A stretch of DNA of 64,000 bases from CAYUVA01 sp964448115 [NCBI: uncultured bacterium] (lineage in GTDB: Bacteria; CAYUVA01), in contig CAYUVA010000018.1 of the NCBI GenBank assembly GCA_964448115.1, positions 18,156 through 82,155 on the forward strand, written 5' to 3'. The notes under the pieces were generated by a model that did not search any database, had not been told where the DNA came from, and worked only from the letters and a program-made list of their open reading frames with translations. A program made the translations under genes and the position numbers. This document shows, in pieces, positions 1-9,700 of the stretch (positions are counted from its first letter, which is position 1; each line of letters starts with the position of its first letter).

Positions 1-2
1 CC

Positions 3-1430
3 AAGGGGTCGCTCTGTTATACGATGGACACACCGACCTTGATCATGGAGGCGGTGCACAAGTTCAAGAAAAGAGAGGATCTCAGAGCATGGTTGGGCGA
101 TGTTACCGCGGTGCCCAAGGTCACTAAAAAGTTCAGCCTAGGCTCCAGCCAGGCTTTTATGAAGCTGAGCGCTTACGATGGATTCGTCATCTCCAGGGTG
201 GATGGTTATTCCAATCTAAGACAGATCATTTCCATGTTGGGCAGCCAAAAGACAGAGCCGTACCAGACCTTGTATGGAGCTATATTAGCCGGGATGCTGG
301 AAGTGGATCAGGAAGCCCTTGAGTCGATGCCGCTGCATTTCGATCTTGAGACCGAGAAGCAGACTAGCCTTAAGAAGATGACCAAGGAGAACATGGAGAA
401 AGAGAATTTCAATATCTCCTGGGATGAACTGAGCGAGGATGCGGGGGTTACCTTCGTTGTCGGCGGTGAGGAATTAACCCCGGAGGAGCTATTCAAGGGT
501 ATTTCAGACCACTATGAGGATCTCTCAAAGGGCAAAGATGAGAAGAAAAAAGACCAAGAACAGTACTTTTCAATTGAGACATTGGAGCAAAGATATGCCG
601 AATGGCTTCGATACCAGGCGCAGAAGGAAAAGATGACTAAAATGGGCAAGACAATAACCGCCAAAGAAAGGGTACATCTTGTCCAATCGACCGAGGAAGA
701 TAAAGAAAAACAAGATCAGAAGACGATCTATACCGAACGAGCAAAACCTGAAATAATGAAGACATACCAGCGCCTGGCAAACCAGAACTACTACGAGATG
801 CTCGGAATTTCGATTGATGCTAGCCATGAGGAGATAAAACAGGCATACTTCGAGAAGATAAGCATATATGACCCGGAGAACTTTTCCTTAAAAGCCCTGG
901 GGAATCTTGTTGTCCAACTAAATGCCATAAGAGAGAAGCTCGCCGAGGCTTACCAGGTTCTCTCCGATGTCCAGCAAAAAAGGCAGTATGATGAAAAGAT
1001 CCAAGAACAGCTTGACAAGGCGAGACTTGCTGCTCAGAAGAAAAAAGAGATTGCCAAGAGGAATTTCGAGGACGGCATCGCATCATACAAGGCTAAGGAT
1101 ATCATCCGCGCCGCCGACCTGTTTCGTACCGCCATTAGCCTTAATCCAGAAGAATCGGAATACTACTACAACCTTGCCGCATCGCTGGCTACCAACCAGC
1201 AATGGCTGCGAGAGGCGCTGCGCAATATAAGAAAAGCGATCAAGCTCGATCCCCAGCAACCGAAGTACTATGTGGCAATGGGTGCAATAAGCGCCCGCGG
1301 AGGCATGTTCGCCTCGGCGGTGAGGGCTTATCGAAACGCAATCAAGCTCGACCCGCAGAACAAGACACTGCGCAAGCAGTTCGAAAAAATTGTGGTTCTA
1401 AGCTCATCCCAGAGCCTCACCAATGCCTGA
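3..1430 (+). CDS. DnaJ-domain/TPR protein with DUF4388-like N-terminus (5' end cut by window)
   Basis: The frame is open to the window edge and the first ATG (24) has no well-placed ribosome site, so the gene is probably truncated on the left. Counting from that ATG: residues about 1-95 look like the linker and winged-helix end of DUF4388/PATAN-type proteins (sequence around YDGFVISRVDG); 120-250 is charged and probably coiled; 256-324 is a J-domain (NYYEMLGI ... KRQYD); 345-455 holds about three TPR units with the usual NP/DP turns. The signature HPD tripeptide of J-domains, which stimulates DnaK ATPase, is replaced here by D-P-E (residues 283-285), so classical co-chaperone activity is doubtful. 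Proteins of this build in delta-proteobacteria are thought to be scaffold or regulatory proteins (family knowledge). The exact role is unknown. Confidence 0.8.
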   Translation, partial: KGSLCYTMDTPTLIMEAVHKFKKREDLRAWLGDVTAVPKVTKKFSLGSSQAFMKLSAYDGFVISRVDGYSNLRQIISMLGSQKTEPYQTLYGAILAGMLEVDQEALESMPLHFDLETEKQTSLKKMTKENMEKENFNISWDELSEDAGVTFVVGGEELTPEELFKGISDHYEDLSKGKDEKKKDQEQYFSIETLEQRYAEWLRYQAQKEKMTKMGKTITAKERVHLVQSTEEDKEKQDQKTIYTERAKPEIMKTYQRLANQNYYEMLGISIDASHEEIKQAYFEKISIYDPENFSLKALGNLVVQLNAIREKLAEAYQVLSDVQQKRQYDEKIQEQLDKARLAAQKKKEIAKRNFEDGIASYKAKDIIRAADLFRTAISLNPEESEYYYNLAASLATNQQWLREALRNIRKAIKLDPQQPKYYVAMGAISARGGMFASAVRAYRNAIKLDPQNKTLRKQFEKIVVLSSSQSLTNA

Positions 1431-1510
1431 TTACAAGACTTGAGATAATAAAGAATTATCATGGCAGCCCATGGTATCGGGTGCAATGCAGAGCGGTTGA
1501 ACCAATAAGG

Positions 1511-1785
1511 CACAAAGACACAAAGAGGAAAGTGATAAAGTGATAGGGTGATAGAGGAGAGAAAAGAGCCTCACACCAGACCTTTCCGTGTACCCCCCTA
1601 GGTCATTCCCCAGGCAACCGACCCCCACCACAAGTCATTCCGACCGAGCTTGTCCCGATTTATTCGGAACAAGCGAGTGGAGGAATCTACCTAAAACCAA
1701 TGCCTTAAATAGATCCCTCGACTCGCTCGCTCACGCTCACGGCTTGGGAGCAGAGTGTCCTTCCCGCGAAGGCGGAAATCTAGTA
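1511..1785. repeat. Composite dispersed repeats between the DnaJ/TPR gene and PFOR
   Basis: The 481 bases between the two genes hold no convincing gene. Seen in order: a simple block 'CACAAAGACACAAAGAGG' followed by GTGATA-like units (1511-1556); GTCATTCC-type palindromic fragments (1600-1690); a stretch at 1711-1740 that matches 53344-53373 with about two mismatches; and a 'CCCGCGAAGGCGG' fragment near 1763. All belong to repeat families seen again elsewhere in the window. They resemble REP/MITE-like debris rather than regulatory sites. Confidence 0.7.
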
Positions 1786-1911
1786 TTTCTTACACAAAGT
1801 GAACAGCATTAGTCTTAAGCCTAAAGCCCAAATAATTGGACAAATTGATCCATTCGTGAGATACTAGTCTGGTTTATTTTGTGAAGATTAACCTCAAACA
1901 GGAGAATGGTT

Positions 1912-4900
1912 ATGAGTTCAAAGGTAGTTACCATAGATGGCAACGAGGCTGCGGCATATACTGCCCACAAGATCAATGAGGTTATCGCTATATATCCCAT
2001 CACACCATCCTCAAACATGGGTGAGTGGGCTGATGAATGGTCAGCTCAGGGTAAAACTAATATCTGGGGCACAGTTCCCGATGTAATAGAGATGCAAAGC
2101 GAAGGGGGCGCCTCGGCTGCGGTTCACGGCGCACTTCAAACCGGCGCGCTTTGCACCACCTTTACCGCCTCGCAGGGGCTGCTTCTTATGATCCCCAGCA
2201 TGTTCAAGATAGCAGGAGAGCTTACCCCCACTGTGTTTCATGTCTCGGCAAGATCGGTGGCCACACATGCCCTATCTATCTTCGGTGATCATAGCGATAT
2301 AATGGCGGTTCGCTCCACTGGCTTCGGGCTGATTTCATCATCTTCGATACAGGAAATAATGGACTTTGTTCTGATCGCCCAGGCAGCCAGCCTGGAATCG
2401 AGGATACCGTTCGTGCACTTCTTCGATGGCTTCCGGCTCTCCCACGAGGTTCAAAAGATAAACGCGCTCAGCGATGATCAAATCAGGCAGATGATCGATA
2501 TGAGGTTCGTATATGAGCATCGAGCCAGGGCAATGAACCCCGAAAAGCCCGTTATACGGGGCACATCGCAGAATCCAGATGTCTTTTTCCAGCACCGCGA
2601 AAGGATAAACCGCTATTACGAGGCTTGCCCGGGTATTGTCCAAAAGGCGATGGATCGCTTCTTTGAGATAACCGGCAGAAGATATAACCTCTTTGATTAT
2701 TATGGCGATCCTGATGCGGAGCGGATCGTTGTGATCATGGGATCCGGCGCCGGTGCTGTCCAGGAGACGGTTGACCGCCTGACCTCTGAGGGCGAAAAGG
2801 TGGGAGCAATCGTGGTAAGGCTGTTTAGACCTTTTGCTTCCAAGGCATTCCTCAAGATGATACCGGCTTCTACCAGGATGGTTGCGGTACTGGATCGCAC
2901 CAAGGAGCCAGGCGCACAGGGAGAACCTCTATATCAAGATGTTGTAACCGCCCTGGCTAAGGGTATGATCTCCGGCGAGACAGCCTGCTCTGAGCTGCCT
3001 AATGTCATCGGCGGGCGCTATGGACTCTCCTCCAAGGACTTCACCCCTGCTATGGTAAAAGGAGTCTTTGATGAGATGAAGAAGGACAAGCCGCTGAGCA
3101 ACTTTACAGTGGGTATCAATGATGATCTCAACAAGACCAGCATTGACTACGACCCAGCCTGGTCAACCGAGAGCAAGGAGACGGTGCGCTGTCTTTTTTA
3201 TGGCTTGGGTTCCGACGGGACGGTCAGCGCCAACAAGAACTCGATAAAGATCATCGGCGAGGAGACCGACAACTATGCACAGGGCTACTTCGTCTATGAC
3301 TCCAAGAAGGCAGGTGCGGTAACCATCTCGCATCTGCGCTTCGGACCTAAGCCAATTCGTTCCTCTTATTTGGTCAACAAGGCACAGTTTATCGCCTGCC
3401 ACCAGTCGGTCTTCCTGGAGAGATACGACATGCTTCGCTATGCCCAGGACGGAGGGATCTTTCTGCTCAATACACAAGCGAGCGCAGATGAGGCTTGGGA
3501 TACGCTACCGGTGGAGATCCAGCAAGACCTGATCGAGAAAAAGATGAGGTTCTATGTCATCGATGCTTACGAGGTGGCAAAGCGAACCGGCATGGGCAGG
3601 AGAATCAACACCATCATGCAGACCTGCTTCTTCGCCATATCCGGGGTGCTCCCCAGGGAGGAAGCTATCACCCGCATCAAGGAGGCGGTGCGCAAGAGCT
3701 ACATACACAAGGGCGAGGATGTGGTGCAGAAAAACTATGAAGCTATCGACCACACGCTCGCCAACCTGCATGAGGTCAAGGTGCCAGACAAGATTACATC
3801 CACCTGGCAGCGACCAGCTCCAGTCTCAAAGGAAGCGCCGGAGTTCGTGCGCAATGTCCTGGCTAAGATTATCATCAACCAGGGCGATTCACTGCCAGTA
3901 AGCGCATTCCCCGATGACGGTACTTATCCTCTAGGTACCACCCAGTGGGAAAAAAGGAACATCGCACTGGAGATTCCAGTATGGGTGCCGGAGCTTTGCA
4001 TACAGTGCGGTTTCTGCTCCCTGGTCTGTCCCCATGCAGCCATACGCATAAAGGCTTATGATGCAAAATACCTGTCTGAAGCGCCTGAGACCTTCAAGAG
4101 CATGGACTACAAGGGCAAGGAGTTTGGCCAGAATTTCAAATACACGGTGCAGGTCGCGCCAGAGGATTGCACCGGCTGCGGGCTGTGCGTGCACAACTGC
4201 GCCGGCTTCGACAAGAAGGATAAAGAGATCAAAGCGTTGCACATGGCTGCACAGCCCCCGCTGCGTATCCCCGAAAGGGAGAACTACAAGTTCTTCCTCG
4301 ATGTGCTTCCCAATGTTGATAGAACCAAGGTCAAGGTTCACACGGTCAAGGGATCCCAGTTCCTGCAACCGCTCTTCGAGTACTCAGGGGCTTGCGAGGG
4401 CTGCGGAGAGACGCCTTACCTGATGATTCTAAGCCAACTATTCGGCGACAGAGCAATAATAGGAAATGCTACCGGATGTTCATCCATCTACGGCGGAAAC
4501 CTCCCCACCACGCCCTGGAGAGCCAATGACCAGGGACGAGGACCGAGCTGGAACAACTCCCTGTTCGAGGATGCAGCCGAGTTCTCCTTCGGCTTCAGGC
4601 TCACCACCGACAAGCACCGCCAATTCGCTATTGAGCTGCTTAAGCGATTGAGCAGCGAGCTGGGTGATAACCTGGTCCATGGCTTGATCAATGCGGATCA
4701 AAGCAGCGAGGAAGGAATTCTGCAACAGCGGCAGCGGGTCGCTACCCTCAAGGCAAAGCTGGCTAAGATGGATGCTCCAGAGGCAAAGGATCTGCTTAGC
4801 GTAGCGGATACACTGATAAAGCGCAGCCTCTGGGCGGTCGGCGGAGACGGCTGGGCTTATGATATTGGTTATGGAGGCTTGGATCATGTGATCGCCTCCA

Positions 4901-5520
4901 ATCGGGACATCAACCTGCTGGTGCTTGACACCGGGGTTTACTCCAATACCGGCGGGCAGTGCTCCAAGGCGACTCCGATGGGTGCAGTGGCAAAGTTCGC
5001 CTACGGTGGCAAGCCGACCCCGCGCAAGGATCTAGGACTGTTGGCAATGAGTTATGGTCATGTCTACGTGGCTCAGATAGCCTTTGGCGCAAAGAACGCT
5101 CAAACAGTAAAGGCGCTCTACGAGGCGGATTCCTATCCGGGTCCCTCGCTGGTCATCGCATATTGCCACTGCATTGCCCACGGCATCGACATGTCCAAGG
5201 GAACTGACAATCACCAGAAGGCGGTCGATTCAGCCTCTTGGATACTATACCGATACGATCCCAGACGCCTGGATGCAGGGAAGAATCCACTCCAACTGGA
5301 TAGCAAGGCACCAAAGTTGCCGGTTAAGGACTGGACAGACATGGAAGTGCGCTTCCGCAACCTGTTCAGGACGCAACCAGAGAGAGCGGAGTTCCTCGCC
5401 AAGCTCTCCCAGCGCTACACCGAGGCGAGATGGCTCTTCTATGAGACATTGTCCAAGATTCCATACGAGCAGGAGGCTGACAAGTTCAAGGAGTGCAATC
5501 CCTTTACCTGCAAGCCCTGA
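1912..5520 (+). CDS. nifJ: Pyruvate:ferredoxin (flavodoxin) oxidoreductase, single-chain
   Basis: This enzyme oxidises pyruvate plus CoA to acetyl-CoA and CO2 and reduces ferredoxin or flavodoxin in the cytoplasm. All domains of the single-chain homodimeric form are present: the N-terminal pyruvate-binding domain (NEAAAYTAHKINEVIAIYPI), the transketolase C-terminal-like domain (about 255-400), the gamma domain (about 420-620), a 2x[4Fe-4S] ferredoxin domain (CIQCGFCSLVCP and CTGCGLCVHNC, about 690-770), and the TPP domain with the proximal cluster CEGCGE and the GDGWAYDIGYGG / DTGVYSNTGGQ motifs. Length (about 1200) is normal for the family. A closer ATG lies at 1906, but the AGGAG at 1900-1904 sits about 7 bases before the ATG at 1912, so I take 1912 as the start. 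It is flanked by repeats and appears monocistronic. Confidence 0.97.
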   Translation: MSSKVVTIDGNEAAAYTAHKINEVIAIYPITPSSNMGEWADEWSAQGKTNIWGTVPDVIEMQSEGGASAAVHGALQTGALCTTFTASQGLLLMIPSMFKIAGELTPTVFHVSARSVATHALSIFGDHSDIMAVRSTGFGLISSSSIQEIMDFVLIAQAASLESRIPFVHFFDGFRLSHEVQKINALSDDQIRQMIDMRFVYEHRARAMNPEKPVIRGTSQNPDVFFQHRERINRYYEACPGIVQKAMDRFFEITGRRYNLFDYYGDPDAERIVVIMGSGAGAVQETVDRLTSEGEKVGAIVVRLFRPFASKAFLKMIPASTRMVAVLDRTKEPGAQGEPLYQDVVTALAKGMISGETACSELPNVIGGRYGLSSKDFTPAMVKGVFDEMKKDKPLSNFTVGINDDLNKTSIDYDPAWSTESKETVRCLFYGLGSDGTVSANKNSIKIIGEETDNYAQGYFVYDSKKAGAVTISHLRFGPKPIRSSYLVNKAQFIACHQSVFLERYDMLRYAQDGGIFLLNTQASADEAWDTLPVEIQQDLIEKKMRFYVIDAYEVAKRTGMGRRINTIMQTCFFAISGVLPREEAITRIKEAVRKSYIHKGEDVVQKNYEAIDHTLANLHEVKVPDKITSTWQRPAPVSKEAPEFVRNVLAKIIINQGDSLPVSAFPDDGTYPLGTTQWEKRNIALEIPVWVPELCIQCGFCSLVCPHAAIRIKAYDAKYLSEAPETFKSMDYKGKEFGQNFKYTVQVAPEDCTGCGLCVHNCAGFDKKDKEIKALHMAAQPPLRIPERENYKFFLDVLPNVDRTKVKVHTVKGSQFLQPLFEYSGACEGCGETPYLMILSQLFGDRAIIGNATGCSSIYGGNLPTTPWRANDQGRGPSWNNSLFEDAAEFSFGFRLTTDKHRQFAIELLKRLSSELGDNLVHGLINADQSSEEGILQQRQRVATLKAKLAKMDAPEAKDLLSVADTLIKRSLWAVGGDGWAYDIGYGGLDHVIASNRDINLLVLDTGVYSNTGGQCSKATPMGAVAKFAYGGKPTPRKDLGLLAMSYGHVYVAQIAFGAKNAQTVKALYEADSYPGPSLVIAYCHCIAHGIDMSKGTDNHQKAVDSASWILYRYDPRRLDAGKNPLQLDSKAPKLPVKDWTDMEVRFRNLFRTQPERAEFLAKLSQRYTEARWLFYETLSKIPYEQEADKFKECNPFTCKP

Positions 5521-5582
5521 AAAGAGGCTTTAGAGTTAATTAACCACAAAGGCATCCCAGCTCGGTCTGGGGAAGCATGCGT

Positions 5583-5649
5583 TACATTCCCGCGCTCTCT
5601 TTGTCATTCCAGGTCCCCCTCTGTCATTCCCCCGCAGGCGGGAATCCAG
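5583..5649. repeat. GTCATTCC/CAGGCGGGAATCCAG dispersed palindromic repeat
   Basis: Three tandem partial copies of the CATTCCCGCG ... GGCGGGAATCC palindrome follow the PFOR gene. The same core recurs near 16530, 19905, 36060 and 1763. They are REP-like and could fold in RNA. No gene is visible between 5521 and 5816. Confidence 0.65.
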
Positions 5650-5771
5650 TTATGTAGTTGTCTGTTATAACAGAATGACTCCCTGCCACCTTGCATGGAA
5701 TTAATTATATTAACTTCTTTTGTTATTGTCAATTCCATTATTCATTATGATACCTATCCGTTTTAATCTGG

Positions 5772-5792
5772 ATCCCCTGATCCTCAGGGGAT
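5772..5792 (-). terminator. Perfect 9-bp hairpin downstream of the XRE/micro-ORF pair
   Basis: ATCCCCTGA, a 3-base loop, then TCAGGGGAT form a perfect stem about 25 bases after the micro-ORF stop. There is no U-tract on the minus strand, so it is not a classic intrinsic terminator. It may stabilise the 3' end of the transcript. Confidence 0.35.
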
Positions 5793-5794
5793 TC

Positions 5795-5836
5795 ATTATT
5801 GATTTAGATCTTTTTATTATTGATCTAGCTCTTTTG
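5795..5836. repeat. Two imperfect tandem 21-bp units
   Basis: ATTATTGATTTAGATCTTTTT is followed directly by ATTATTGATCTAGCTCTTTTG, that is two 21-base copies with a few differences. The unit overlaps the end of the micro-ORF on the other strand. Confidence 0.5.
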
Positions 5837-5915
5837 GAACTTGTAAAAGTTCCACCACAACCGGTATGGCTATGGCAAGAACTTTGAATAATAATTTTAT
5901 TTGTAATATTATCAC
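5817..5915 (-). CDS. Possible 32-residue hydrophobic peptide, coupled to the XRE regulator
   Basis: A GTG at 5915-5913 overlaps the TGA stop of the XRE gene (5914-5912) in a GTGA stop-start overlap, the arrangement typical of translational coupling. The frame runs 32 codons to a TAA at 5819-5817. Its centre (KVLAIAIPVVVELL) could form one short membrane helix, and the tail is charged. The AAAGGAGG lies immediately before the GTG, so spacing for independent initiation is poor and re-initiation would be needed. I do not recognise a family. The support is position and composition only; it may be chance. Confidence 0.4.
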   Translation of the reverse strand: MIILQIKLLFKVLAIAIPVVVELLQVPKELDQ

Positions 5916-6439
5916 CTCCTTTCTTTTTGATAGTTTATTTCTTTTCCTAGTAAGGCACTTATTATCATTCCGGTCATCGGAATCGCTGCTGCGCCGATAG
6001 CTCCCATCGTAACTGCACCGGTTACGCCAAGCCCTGATGACATCAGTAAGTTGCTTATTCCTTTTGCTGCCTTAGATTGGTTTTTTCTAAGGTCGCTCTG
6101 TAAAAGGAATAATATCTTCTTTAAATCGTCCTCCTTGATTAGTTTTTTAACCCGCTTGATCTCCTCACTATTTTCCAGGAGATTTAATATCGCCCTAAGA
6201 TCATCTTTGCTCATAAGGATAAATGATGGGCTTATCTTTAAAGCATCTGCTATTCTATCAATGGTTGACAACAAGGGATCTATGTCGCCAACTTCTATCT
6301 TTGCTAGGGTGGTTCGAGATATCCCAGCTCTTTCTGCTAGTTCTTCCTGTGTGAGCATTATCGCTTTCCTTGCCATGATGATGTTATTAGCAAGCAGGCT
6401 CTTTAATGATTCACTTTTCTCATTTATTTCTTTGGTCAT
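5912..6439 (-). CDS. XRE-family HTH regulator with hydrophobic C-terminal segment
   Basis: A 175-residue protein. Residues about 18-75 are a Cro/C1-type helix-turn-helix (ARKAIMLTQEELAERAGIS ... LAKIEVGD). Residues 80-125 are charged and helical. Residues about 128-165 form a Gly/Ala-rich hydrophobic stretch (GVTGAVTMGAIGAAAIPMTG) able to make a membrane hairpin or helix. Such a tail is unusual for XRE repressors and suggests membrane association or sensing (inference). An AAGGAGGT ribosome site sits just before the ATG and a good sigma-70 promoter lies upstream. The stop overlaps a possible small membrane peptide gene. The region is AT-richer than its neighbours, which hints at acquisition by transfer. 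Confidence 0.85.
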   Translation of the reverse strand: MTKEINEKSESLKSLLANNIIMARKAIMLTQEELAERAGISRTTLAKIEVGDIDPLLSTIDRIADALKISPSFILMSKDDLRAILNLLENSEEIKRVKKLIKEDDLKKILFLLQSDLRKNQSKAAKGISNLLMSSGLGVTGAVTMGAIGAAAIPMTGMIISALLGKEINYQKERR

Positions 6440-6472
6440 ATTACGACCTCCTTTCTATTTTGTTACAATACT

Positions 6473-6501
6473 GATATAAGTCCTTCTCTGCTTTTTGTCA
6501 A
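6473..6501 (-). promoter_or_regulatory. Sigma-70 promoter of the XRE gene
   Basis: On the minus strand TTGACA (6501-6496) is followed after 17 bases by TATATC (6478-6473), about 40 bases before the XRE start codon. The -35 is a perfect match and the -10 matches four of six. Confidence 0.65.
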
Positions 6502-6707
6502 GAGAAAAATGCAATCAAATTCATTTATCGTTTAAATAACTGTCATTTGTTTATTTCTATTAACATAGTTCAATCAATTTGCCATAAACTCCCGAGATGT
6601 CTCCTTATATACACAGAAAAAACATTCATTCTATAATGTTAATCCTCCTGATATTGTGATATCTTAACCTCCGGCTAAAGGATATACATGTTGGCGAGGG
6701 TTACGAT

Positions 6708-9700
6708 ATGAAGCGATTCAACATAAGCATTCTACTGGTGGCGATGGCGGCAATCCTTTGCCCTTGCGCGGTCTGGGGAGACCTGCCCGAAGGCTTCCCC
6801 AATGACCCCGAATACGACCGCTCGGAGCACGAAGATCCACCTGGCTCGCCGTTTCGTGAGCAATGGTACCTGTTCAGCTTCGAGCCACGCAAGTACCCCG
6901 GCGCCGGCGTAAGCGGTATCAGCGCCGATATCGCCTGGGAATACTGCATCGGCAGGCGGGATGTAATTATCGCGGTGCTCGACTCCGGCACCGAGTGGGG
7001 AAATCCTGACCTGGCTAACCAGTACTACCTCAACCGCGGCGAGCTTCCCGAACCGCAGAACGGCGATGGAATAAGCACACCCGGCGTCTATGACTACAAC
7101 CGCGACCGCTGGTTCAACATTGAGGACTATGTCGATGACCCAAGAGTTTACGACATCAGCGAGGACGGCATCATCGACCCCCACGACCTTATCCTGCTGT
7201 TTTCCGATGGTCTCGATGACGACAGCAACGGCTTCATCGACGATATCTGCGGTTGGGACTTCTTCGAGGGAGATAACAATGCGATGGACAACGTGAAGTC
7301 CCAGGGCTACAGCCACGGCTACACCTGCATTCGAGAGGGTGCCTCGCAGGGGAATAATGGCATCGGCAAGACCGGTCCGGCTCCGATTATAAGTGTTATG
7401 CCGCTCAGGGTAGGCGATTTCTTCATGGCAGATATCAACCGGGTGGGCATGGCTGCGCTCTATGCTGCCCAGATGCGTTCCAACGTGCTATCCTGTGCGC
7501 TGGCGACCTACAACAACTCCAGCTTCGGCGCCGAGGCGATCCGCTATGCTTACCAGCATGGCGTTTTGACCATAGCAGGCTCTGGCGATGAGGGCGCCTT
7601 CCACCACCACTATCCAGCCATCTACGACAAGGCGGTGATGATAAGCGGCATCGTTCCCGACAACCTCCATGTAGAGGATAGCCTGCCAACTACAACCTAT
7701 ATAAACAACAGCAACTTCAGCAACTGGGGAGCGCACCTGCATCTCTCCGTGCCCCACACCTCGACCTCGTATTCGACAGCTCTGGCATCGGGAGCGACCG
7801 CGCTCGTCTTCGCTTACGGAAAGGACCTGGTGGATCAAGGCGAGCTTGAATATGAGCTTACCGCTGGCGAGGTCAAGCAGATACTGTGCAACAACACAGA
7901 TGATATCAACGAGCCTTACGACCCGCAGCGCTATCCGAGCCATGAAGGATGGGACTTTTATCACGGCTATGGACGCCTGAACCTGGGCAAAGCGCTCGCC
8001 TCCATGGGAGCCGGCACCATACCACCCCAGGCGGATATCGAGTGGCCGGAATGGTTCTCCATCCACGACCCGGAAAAGAAGCCTATACTCGAAATAGGTG
8101 GTTTCGTGTCTGCAAGGCGCGCCGAGTACTTCGAGTATAGCCTTGAGTACGGCATAGGCAGAGATCCCCTGTACTTCAAGGAATTTTATCATTCGGGTCC
8201 GATACAGGGCGAACTCAGGGGGACACTGGCGAGCCTCGATATAACATCGATCATCTTCATGTATCATCTCCCCCCGGAGACTCCCTTTGATCACATGGTT
8301 ACCATCAGGCTCAAGGTGATCGATAACCTGGGCAACTATGCCGAGGACAAAAGGGCGATGTTCATCAGCCACGATGCTGATCTCAAGGCGAATTGTCCGA
8401 TATACATCGGCGCATCAGGCGAATCATCCCCCAAGCTGGCTGATCTGAACAACGATGGCGCGCTGGAAATCGTATTCGGAACCGCTGATGGAAAGGTGTG
8501 CGTGATAAGGGGCGATGGCTCGGCTCAGACCGGCTGGCCGGTAAGCATGACCCCCTGCGATGCCTTCAACGGTTGGCTCGACCCCTCTGGTACCGCTGAT
8601 TGGATCGCCTCGTTTAGCCCTGAGCTGCCCGTAAGCGGAGCATCCATCATCGGCGCGCCGGCGGTCGGCGACATAAACCAGGACCGGCAGTTGGAGATCG
8701 TGATCGCCAACTCCGCGGGCAAGGTCTATGTATTCGACCCGGTTGGAAATGTATTGGCTGGGTTCCCGGTCTCGATGGATCCTGAGTTTTCCGACCCTTC
8801 GCTGCGCAGCCAGGAGTACATGGTGGAGATGGCTTTTTACTCATCGCCGGCGCTTGCTGACCTGGATGGCGACGAGTACTTGGAGATAATCATTTCCGGC
8901 GGGGATCAGAGGCTGTATGTCTGGCGCTATGATGGCAGTTCACTGGCGGGCTTCCCGGTGAGGCTCTACGATGCCTCCGAGGAAAATCCACAGGGGAGGA
9001 GGATCTTTTCATCTCCCGCGGTCGGCGATATCGATGGCGATGGCGTGCCTGAGATCGTGGTCGGCAGCCAGGAGGTCTATGGCACCAGTTGTCGGCTATA
9101 TGCGGTCAGAGCCGATGGTAGCTTTATGCCCGGCTGGCCGGTCAAGCCGTTTGCATTGTATGCGGACATCGTCCCTGTAATTGGCACCGGCATCTCAAGT
9201 TCGCCGCTGCTTCTGGATATAGACCAAGATGGCACGCTCAAGATAGCGGCATCGGTGGTGATTGGAACTCCGACCATCTACAACTACGATGGGAGCATCT
9301 GGCGGGACATGAACCTTGCGCCGTTCGGTGCTTATTCGGACACTGATGACACCCCGAGCATGGTGGTTATGTCCAATCACAGCGCCGGCGACCTGGACCT
9401 GGATGGAAAGCTGGAGTTTATAAGCGGCGGCACCGGCTTGCGATATGCTTTATCCATGGCTTTCCAGGGAATCAGGGTAACCAACATCCACAACATCTCG
9501 GCTTGGGATACGGAGACTAATCGCTTCATGCCATGTTTCCCGCGCGCGCTGGAGGACGCCCAGTTCTTCGTCTCCCCGGCGGTTGCCGATATCGACCGCG
9601 ATGGTTACCCGGAGATAATCCCCGGCACTGGCGGATACATCAGCCACGCCTTCAATCATCGGGGTATTGAGCCAGCCGGATGGCCTAAGCTAAACGGCGG

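Noticed and set aside
6732-8372. Long minus-strand frames opposite the subtilisin-like gene (194 and 294 codons)
   Set aside because: They are antisense shadows caused by codon bias of the real gene; no signal peptide, motif or ribosome site.
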